Positions 57,003 to 64,000 of a DNA stretch of 64,000 bases are shown piece by piece. The stretch comes from Moniliella sp. 'wahieum' (lineage: Eukaryota > Basidiomycota > Moniliellomycetes > Moniliellales > Moniliellaceae). Positions within the stretch are counted from its first letter, which is position 1. Every line of letters begins with the position of its first letter. A program made the translations under genes and the position numbers. The stretch is from assembly GCA_003971905.1 (NCBI GenBank), contig RSEE01000065.1:62001-126000 (forward strand), written 5' to 3'. Below the pieces are notes generated by a model. The model made no database searches. It was not told the DNA's origin and worked only from the letters and a program-made list of their open reading frames with translations.

Positions 57003-58365
57003 TGCCGCGCCCTGACTCCCACTCTGCCCGCCCGCCATGTGGCGGACGCAATCGGACCAGCGCCTTTGTCCAGCACCTCCAGCACGCCCGCCGCGGCTCG
57101 CCCTCGCCTACGCCTGCTTCGCCACGCCCCACCTTGTACACACTCTACGCCCACACCCCACGCCAACAGGCCTTGCTTGCCCAGCGCGCCACGGCCGACG
57201 CCCAATGGTCTGCCGAGGCCACGCGAGTGCGCGAAGCGATCATCTCCCTTACTGAACTGCTGATCGCCGTGCGGAGACCCTACCTGGCCCCGCCGGCGCC
57301 AAGCTCTGCTCGCCGCGCGGTACCTACCAAGGATGATGGCTTAGCGGATGCCCGTGCTCGCTGGGGTGTGGCAGATCGCTTGTCGGATGCAGACCGCGAC
57401 CAGGTCGATACGCATGTCCGTCTCACCATCAAAAAGACTATGGACCGCATCCAAGAGCTCGAGACGGCCGAACGCTTACGCCAGCGCTCCTGGATCTCCT
57501 CTGGCGACCATGGCTTGCTCTCCTTCTTTTCCAAGACTACCTCGTCGCAGTCTTCCGGCGACTCGGGACCGTTCTCAGACGCCTATTCGCACCAACTCTC
57601 CGAACTCCGGTTTGCCATATGTGCTTCCCTCTCGGAAGCACTTGCTGCAACAGGAAACCGGCAGCGAAACTTGCAAGAACAGCGCCTTGTCACGCAACAG
57701 AAACGCTTGGCTCTCTCCAATGCGGCTGCTACCTCCTCCTCCCTATCCTCTCGCACTACCTCTTCTACCGCCCCAGCTGCCCCCATTAAGGGTACGACCA
57801 GGACACTCAAAACCGCTGTTGCAACTTCTTCTCGTCCCCCCGACGAGGGCAGGAAGAAGGGGGATCTTCTGGTAGTGGCGCACTGGCGGATACGGTCTCC
57901 TCGGAACAGGCATTGTTGTTTGACAGCGAGAATGCAGCGTTGCTCAGTTCCCTTCAATCCGACTTGGCGGCCGTCGAGGCGGCAGAGCAGAAGCTTCGCA
58001 GTATCTCGGAACTCCAAACCCAACTGATTCAACATCTGGGGCAACAGAACGAGATGACGAATATGCTCCTGGACGACTCCCAGGCCCATACGCTCGAGGT
58101 CACCAGGGGCAACACCCAGCTCTCTCAAGCGCAAAAGTCCAGTCGACAGGCAACCAAACTGCTCTGTGCATTCCTGATTGGATCAGGATGTTCGCTCCTC
58201 TTCCTGCATTGTGCGTACCCTTGCTTGCCCTACACCTACGCCTGCGTCCAGTCCAGCTCGCTAACCCGGTTGTTTCTGCTTATCCCTAGGGGTGGGGTAG
58301 TTGAGAAAAGGGTGAGGTGGATAGCGCGAATGGCACCCACTGATGAGGTTACTTCTTATGGCTAG
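57003..58365 (+). CDS. UFE1: Syntaxin-18/Ufe1-type endoplasmic reticulum Qa-SNARE
   Basis: The ATG at 57003 gives MPRPDSHSARPP leading into DRTSAFVQHL-like residues (here NRTSAFVQHL), the syntaxin-18 N-terminal start. A helical N-terminal domain (57180-57660) contains RLSDADRDQVDTHVRLTIKK and ELETAERLRQ. After one slip near 57865, LFDSENAALLSSLQSDLAAV leads into the SNARE heptad region ISELQTQLIQHLGQQNEMTN and a C-terminal membrane anchor LLCAFLIGSGCSLLFLHC. Ufe1 is the target SNARE for Golgi-to-ER retrograde vesicles and ER membrane fusion. A possible small intron (GTGCGT at about 58209 to CCCTAG at about 58291) follows the anchor; both spliced and unspliced readings end at 58365. Confidence 0.85.
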
Positions 58366-58501
58366 CATGGGGGGTCGGTTGATGGCTGTAGTAGGTATGC
58401 AGTTGGTACTGCCAGTCGATGACACAGGTGGGGTCTCCAAGGTTGCAAGCTGAGAGCAAGAGGCAGCTGCTCTTGCTTCCGACCCAACGCCGAGCATATA
58501 A

Positions 58502-58573
58502 GCCTCTTTGGCTCAATGGTAAGGCGTCGCACTCGTAATGCGAAGATTAGTCGTTCGATTCGGCTAGGAGGCA
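58502..58573 (+). tRNA. tRNA-Thr(CGT), no intron
   Basis: The acceptor GCCTCTT pairs with AGGAGGC, and A73 follows. The A box is TGGCTCAATGG. The anticodon stem TCGCA/TGCGA holds loop CTCGTAA, anticodon CGT. The T-arm AGTCG-TTCGATT-CGGCT contains the B box. The length is 72 nt. Confidence 0.95.
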
Positions 58574-58574
58574 A

Positions 58575-58580
58575 TTTTTT
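58575..58580 (+). terminator. Pol III terminator of tRNA-Thr
   Basis: A run of six T starts two bases after the tRNA 3' end, with a second T-run at 58585-58591 as a likely backup. Confidence 0.85.
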
Positions 58581-58884
58581 CTTAATTTTTTTCTCTCAAT
58601 CGCAACGTGAACACAGTAATAGACTCCTGAATGATTCATCGATCATGTCGATCATGGCAGCTCGTGTTGCTGCGGTATAGGCTGGTAAGCATAGTTCTTT
58701 GGGGTACACTGTCAAATATAAGGTGTGCAACCTGACTTCCCCGGACCCTTCCCGCCTCCCGCCATATCTTATCGCCTAGTGTGGGGCGCCAAAAGCGCTG
58801 CGGTCGGGCACCTGCACATCTTCGCATCTTCGTGAAAAAGACTGCTGAGTTGCAGTGCGTCAGCACGTTGTGACGCCACACTGG

Positions 58885-59029
58885 TGTAGTGGCGCCGGTA
58901 GCCCAAGTCCGGAACCTTCTGGTTTGTTCCGTGCAATATTCCTTCCTGGCTGGCAGGAATATTCTCTAGCCTCTGTAGTTCATGTGCAATGCAATTTAGG
59001 ACCAACTGCCTGTCCTCTGGTCTTTTACA
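58885..59029 (+). repeat. 5' LTR of the copia element
   Basis: It begins TGTAGTGGCGCC and ends TCTTTTACA (TG...CA), about 145 bp. The end is fixed by the adjacent primer-binding site and by alignment with the relic at 50601-50749. The start is less certain because the 3' LTR is not available. Confidence 0.75.
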
Positions 59030-59043
59030 GGTTATCGAGCCAG
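59030..59043 (+). other. Putative primer-binding site GGTTATCGAGCCAG
   Basis: This directly follows the LTR end, and the relic at 50750-50763 has the identical 14 bases. It resembles both the plant-type initiator-Met 3'-end site (GGTATCAGAGCCAG) and the half-tRNA sites of copia and Ty5 (GGTTATGGGCCCAG), with mismatches to each. The tRNA primer is therefore unresolved. Confidence 0.6.
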
Positions 59044-59066
59044 TTTTTTTGCCTGAGCCTCTGTGT

Positions 59067-60480
59067 ATGGTCACTACCCGTGCACAAGGTCCTGCGGAGT
59101 ATCCAGCAAGCTACTACTTCGCACCACCCCGTCCTGCCAAGAGCGCGATGGGATCCAACCAGAATCCTGGGCAGTTTATGCCGGGTGCTGCTGTCAGCGG
59201 TGGCCTGGCCACACCTCTCGGTGCACTCACCGAACAGGGGCGTCACGGCGTCCCCACTCCGATTTCTTCGGGCATTCAGGCCTCTACGGGGGCCTATGAT
59301 GAATTGGACGATGCGTCCACAATTCATGATGGCGATTCAGTCGTCCCTCGGCTGGGGCAAGACCCGGCTGAAGTCGCTGCTAAGGCGACACCTACGACCA
59401 GCACTCCCCCCTTGTGGGGGACTGACCAAGTCGAACTCATGGTCCGCGCCATCCAACACGGCGGGGTTCCGGGAGGAATCGCATGCGCTCAAGCGCTCCT
59501 TCCTCAAGCATGGGGTGATCTATTGAATGTGGCTTTGGCTGCCGCTAAAACCTCTGCTCCTACTACGCAAGCGCCCAGTGTTACTACGACGGCTATACCG
59601 CAGCTTGTCACTCCAACGAAAACGTGGAGATCTGTTGCTGAAAGCGCTATTAGAGTCAATGGAGGGCCTGCCAAGGTGGCCCAGATTACCTTAACGGACA
59701 AGGCGTCAACGTATCGCAAGTGGGCCCAGTTTGTCACAGATGTGCTCGTGTACATGGACCTCGATTCGGAGACTCTTCAAGGGAAGGCGTCATGCCTGAT
59801 CGAACCCAATGCAACTGAACACGTGGATTATAACGCGGACCTGGATGTTATTATGGGTGCTGTTCTTTTGTCGTTCATCTCTCGCGAAGACGCTAGCTCC
59901 CCTGGAGCTGAGATCGAACGAGTGTTTGCGGCACCCGGCGCGCTTCTGACATCTGGCAATACCTGGAATCGCGTCGGCGTCGCACCGATGACCTCCGATA
60001 CGCAATGACCGACCCTCCCCCGCACCGTCAGTACTGCAGTGGAGCAGAATACACGCGCCAGTTCGATGCATGGCGCGAACGCTTCACTCTTTGCTTTAAC
60101 GAGAAGCTGCCGGACAGGATCTGGGAGTACCTGTACCTCAGTGGACTCGGTCAGGAGTACCTTGGAAATGTAACGTTCCCAGACCGTTTGGCTGACCTCA
60201 GTGGCAGTGCTCTCCGGGATCGTGTCCGTGAAGTGCCTGCACGCAAGTGTGGCAAGTGCGGTGGCTCTGGTCATAACCCGATGACGTGTCGCAAAGGGGG
60301 GTCGGCCGCGTCGCGTGCAACCAGCAGCCATACTACTCCTGCAGTTTCCACTGCGGGTCGTGGCAATGGCGGTAGCAAGACCACTGCGCGCAACCACGCT
60401 TCGGCTGCATCTACTTCCACTGGCGCGGACGTTGGATCGCTGCGGACAAATAGGAACTCGGGGCTGCCCCGCAGCCCACC
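59067..60480 (+). CDS. Copia gag (capsid and nucleocapsid)
   Basis: The ATG at 59067 gives MVTTRAQGPAEYPASYYFAP, a Pro/Ala/Gly-rich N-terminus, then a capsid-like region with KVAQITLTDKASTYRKWAQF and a second part with FDAWRERFTLCFNEKLPDRI. A CCHC zinc knuckle, CGKCGGSGHNPMTC (about 60250-60292), binds element RNA. One frame change near 59970-60005 splits the protein: the first frame stops at 60008 while the continuing frame overlaps it. The slip is inside gag, not at the gag-pol boundary, so it looks like damage or error rather than programmed recoding. Confidence 0.85.
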
Positions 60481-63400
60481 CCCGGATCTTTGCCGCCAAT
60501 GCTACTGGACTCTGGAGCGGACCCTACTTTGGTCCCGCTCGGATGGCCGGTGGAGAATGTGCGGCCCACGCGGGAAAGGGTGGAGCTGGCAAATGGTGAA
60601 CATGTGCTGTGCAACCACATCGGTGATGTTCGCGTCTCGGTACGCGCCGTAAACGATGAAGTTGTATCCCTTTACCTGCCAGAGTGCCGTCTAGTGGAAG
60701 GGTTGGTAGACCCGCTTCTGTCGAGCGATCACTTGGCGAGGCAAGGCATAGCAGTGACATTGCTAGCAGAAGGAGGTCAACCCAGTGGTGCGCTCCTCCC
60801 ACCGATCCGCCCGTCCGGCAGCTCGCATTGCCGGCCGCGCACGCAACTGGTTGCACGTCGACCAGTGTGAAACTTTGAAACCCGTCCGGCCAGCGCAACC
60901 CAAACCGCCCGACTTTTCGGCTTTTACCGCGCTGCCCCCGACGCCACCACCTACCACGACCGCTCCAAGCGTGTTGGCCTGCCGTGGGAACCCGACCCGC
61001 CCACGGCGGCGATGCGCACCTTACATCAGCACACGCCGCCGCCAGCCAAAGTCGTGCTCGACCCCCACTTTGCCACCTCGCGTTTGGGCCCCAACCGCCC
61101 ACAAGTGTTGGCCCCCAAACCAATCGCGGCAACGGCAAGCGCATTTCCTGCAAGGGCCACACCCTCGAAGGACGATCTTGAGCGCGTTATGAACGCTCAT
61201 CGGCGCTTAGGGCATATGGGACTTGGCCGCCTGGCTGAATCCTCCAAGGGACACAGTTTTGAGGTACCAGTCGCAGTTGTCCGCCGCGCGGAAAGCAAAT
61301 GGTTCTGTACCGTGTGTGCCACCGAGAAAGCTCGCCACGCTCCCATCATCGGGCAGCCGCACCCGTGACTTCCCCTCAACCGCTCTACAAGCTCCATGTT
61401 GACGTGGTGACAACGTTCCCCTTGTCAGATGTTTTTGGCGCCACTGTCATGCTCACGATCCTGGACGATCACACCAGGTACTGCTCCGTTATCCTGCGAC
61501 GGGAAAGGACAAGGTTGCTACCCTCCTCCGGAATCATATCGTCCAAGAGGAGCGACGCTTCCAGCACAAGGGGTACAAGGTATCTATCGTCCATTCGGAC
61601 CAAGGTACTGAATTTGCCCCTCTTGCTTCCTTCTTTGCTGAAATGGGGATTCGACACATCCAGACGGTGCGTAATGCTAGCGCCAGCAATGGCAAAGTGG
61701 AGCGTGTCCAACAAGACCTTGTCACGACTACGCGAGCCCTTCTAGAGATGGCGGCATGATGAACATGTGGATCTTTGGCCGCTCCATCGAGGCTGCAGCG
61801 TATCTACACAACATGAGTATCGGCAAGCTTGGCCCTCCCAATCCGGCCACGCGTTACCTGGAGAAACCGGTTGCGCCCGGGTACCTTCATCGTTTTGGTG
61901 CAGTGGCCTATACTCTCGTGAACGAAGAGGACCGGGAGAGTCGATTGTCGTCTCGTGGTGCTCCCCGGGCTCTCCTGGGATACGACGTGGGGCAAAGCAA
62001 GTGGCTAGTGGGCGAGTGGGAAGGATCGCAGTGGCGGCTCACCTGGGTAAGGGATGTGTTGCGATGGGATGATGACACCAACTACCTGGACCTGGGCCCC
62101 AGGCGCGCGTTGGTTCCGTCAGCCACGATTGTGGAGTTGGAGCCGATTACGCCGGATGCTGCGGTACCAGACCACCATGAGCGTCCGCGACGGCAGGCGG
62201 CCCAGCAGGCTGATTTGCGCAATCAGTCGTTGGTCCAAACTTTTGGGCCCTATCAGGGCAAAACGCGGGACGAATCGTATCAACCGTCCCATCCCACTGC
62301 CGCGGCTGCGACCCCAGTGGGAAATGGTGGGGACAATGGTGGGGATGTTCCTCCTCTGTGGGTGGATCCCCGCAATGAGTACGAAGCCCGGCGGGAGGAT
62401 GCAAGCGAGTGGGAGCAGGCCTTCCGGGATGAGGTGAGTGAGAATCTGGAAGACCGTGGGGTCTGGGAGAGTGTGCAGCGGCCGGCGAAGGGAGGAGTGA
62501 TGCCACGTGTGTTGAGAGGCCGCTTTGTCTGCCATTACAAAACCGAGGCCGGTCGACTAGTTCGGCGGCGAGCTCGGTGGGTAGGCCAGGGTTTCCGTCA
62601 ACGCCCAGGCCTTGATTATGATCCAGCTACGTTATCTGCCCCCACTGTACGCTTCATGGTATTGCTAACTGTCATCGTTCTTGCTCTGCGTCTTGATTGG
62701 CCCGTTTTCACTTGTGATGTCGTGTCCGCTTTTCTTTATGCCGACCTTCAGCCAAGCGAATACGTGTACATGGAACCGCCAAAGGGTTTCGGCGGGGAAG
62801 ATGGTAAGGTGTGGCTACTCAAGAAAGCCCTGTATGGCCTCAAGCAGAGCTCACGGCGATGGTATGAGAAACTTACCAAGCTGCTCCAACTCATCGGCTG
62901 CACCTATACTGTCGCCGACCCGTGCGTGTTTACCCGTGTACGCGGAGAAGACGTAGTCATCCTCTGTATATGGGTGGATGATGCTTGCGTCGCTGCCTCA
63001 TCTGCTGAGGCATACTACAACTTCTTACGGGACCTACGTCAACATGTGGATGTCAAGGACGGCGGTCCGTTAGCATACTTTCTGGGTGTGCGTTTCGTCT
63101 TTCGACCTGGAGAGTGCCATGTCTCTCAGGAGGACTATATTAAGGCGAGCATGCGCCGATTTGGACGTGAGGACGAGCCACCTCATCGTCAGCCCCTTCC
63201 TACGGGAACTCAACTTGTCCCCCGCGCTGAAGGCGAGCGACAGGGTCCAGAGGAGGGAGACACATCGCTTCGCCAGTGAGGTGGGAACACTTGGATGGAT
63301 CGCATCCTGCACTCGCCTGACATTGCTTTTGCTGTGCGCTCACTTGGACAATTCTGCGCTGACCCTGGTCCCCAACACTGGACGGCTTTGGCTGGGTATG

Positions 63401-63953
63401 GGGCTACCTGGGTCACATGCTGTCTAGCGCTGACTCCATCCTACCGTTGGCCCACCGCTGGAACTTTACACCGACAGCAGCTACAACGAAAGGTGGGACA
63501 GCAAGGCCACCTCTGGCTTGGCAATCTACGTTTTTGGTGCCTTGGTTGGCTGGCGCTCGGCCAAACAGCGCGTGGTGGGACGCAGCACTGGTGACTCCGA
63601 GTATGTGGCAGCGAGTGAGGGTGTCGCTCATTCTATGGCGCTGCGTGAACTGTTGGTGGAGCTTGGTGCTTTTCCAGCAGGTGTTCCCTTCGCGCTTCGG
63701 TGCGACTCATCCGTGGCAGTCGGTGTGCCAATAATTGGGGCTCTGCCAAAGGGACGCGGCACCTTGCTCGCTCCTACCACTATATTCGGGAGAGCAACCG
63801 CGCAGGGCTTGTCACTCTGTGTCCATCAAAGGTGTGGACAACGTCTCCGATCTCCACACCAAGAGCTTGGCCTACAGGGTCATGGAACCGCTGCGTGACC
63901 GCGACATGGGTCCTATTCCTGATCTCCCCCCACCTGGCCACTCCGGTGCCTAG
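60481..63953 (+). CDS. Copia pol: protease, integrase, reverse transcriptase, RNase H (frame-broken)
   Basis: The protease motif MLLDSGADPTLVPLG is at about 60495. The GAG-pre-integrase zinc site HRRLGHMGLGRL...CTVCATEK is at 61200-61325. The integrase core has LHVDVVTTFPLSD, then TILDDHTRYC, VHSDQGTEFAPL-like residues and NGKVERVQ (61390-61740). The RT (61756-63279 is one open frame) has GRFVCHYKTEAGRLVRRRAR, FTCDVVSAFLYADLQ, ALYGLKQSSRRWYEKL and the catalytic box IWVDDACVA. RNase H carries YTDSSYNERWDSKATSG, STGDSEYVAASEG and the end DLHTKSLA. RT is intact across 500 codons; breaks cluster in integrase and RNase H. Confidence 0.88.
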
Positions 63954-64000
63954 GTTTTGGTGGGGATTGAGCTCAAGAGCTTGAGGAAAACCGTCGGTAC

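Larger units (their letters stand above)
58885..64000 (+). mobile_element. Ty1/copia (Pseudoviridae-type) LTR retrotransposon, 3' end outside window
   Basis: The element has a 5' LTR, primer-binding site, gag with a zinc knuckle, then aspartic protease, integrase, reverse transcriptase and RNase H in that order, the copia order. The 3' coding end is near 63953. No 3' LTR has appeared by 64000. Domains are all recognisable, but at least seven frame breaks interrupt the polyprotein. It lies 312 bp downstream of tRNA-Thr. Confidence 0.93.

Noticed and set aside
58769-59074. Conserved minus-strand peptide (HELQRLENIP) shared with 50470-50718
   Set aside because: It is the antisense reading of the copia LTR; the similarity comes from the shared LTR, not from a gene.
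59960-60010. Programmed gag-pol frameshift
   Set aside because: The frame change is inside gag, before the zinc knuckle, with no slippery heptamer seen, and similar slips occur all over the window.
1-64000. Bacterial origin suggested by long GTG-initiated frames
   Set aside because: Spliceosomal introns, mitochondrial presequences, eukaryotic-only families and Pol III tRNA genes show a fungal nuclear genome.

Overview
This is nuclear DNA from a fungus, most likely a basidiomycete. The evidence is short GT-AG introns (about 55-100 nt) in housekeeping genes, a secreted family-14 polysaccharide lyase, a Zn(II)2Cys6 regulator, fungal IML2, NPC1, Ufe1 and PTR2 proteins, Pol III tRNA genes (one with an intron), a Ty1/copia retrotransposon and solo LTRs. 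No genus can be named safely. Coding islands look GC-rich by eye; the 27-34 kb and 44-53 kb stretches are repeat-rich and gene-poor.

Layout. 0.9-9.3 kb: polysaccharide lyase 14 (-), DHA2-type MFS transporter (-), IML2/TTC39 protein (+). 9.4-10.2 kb: heptamer satellite, tRNA-Lys(CTT) with a 12-nt intron, and a solo LTR 6 bp upstream of the tRNA with a perfect 5-bp target duplication. 10.7-11.9 kb: unrecognised protein (-). 15.7-24.8 kb: NPC1-type sterol transporter (+), Pescadillo/NOP7 (-), mitochondrial fumarase (+) divergent from NOP7. 26.3 kb: Rac GTPase (-). 27-34.7 kb: no recognisable gene, many heptamer arrays. 34.7-36.0 kb: Zn2Cys6 protein (+). 36.5-44 kb: truncated mitochondrial EF-G (-), mitochondrial acyl carrier protein (-), ribosomal protein eL18 (-), PTR2 peptide transporter (-). 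49.3 kb: small secreted Cys-rich protein (+). 53.7-58.4 kb: ACS/Dal5-type MFS transporter (+), C-terminal fragment of ATP synthase beta (-) abutting a dispersed repeat, syntaxin-18/Ufe1 (+). 58.5 kb: tRNA-Thr(CGT). 58.9 kb to the window end: a copia element whose 3' LTR lies outside the window.

Two points govern interpretation. First, almost every conserved gene, including genes expected to be essential, is broken by 1-nt frame slips, so gene models here are spans rather than clean reading frames; uncorrected sequencing indels are the simplest cause. Second, intergenic DNA is full of tandem 7-bp repeats obeying one rule: a 6-bp palindrome of the form A-(palindromic tetramer)-T followed by one spacer base. 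At least 13 of the 16 possible palindromic tetramers occur as cores. That is the least expected structure in the window.

The genes are independent fungal functions and do not form a pathway cluster. Mitochondrial functions (fumarase, EF-G, ACP, ATP synthase beta) and membrane transport (two MFS, PTR2, NPC1) recur, but nothing shows co-regulation beyond the divergent NOP7/FUM1 promoter region.
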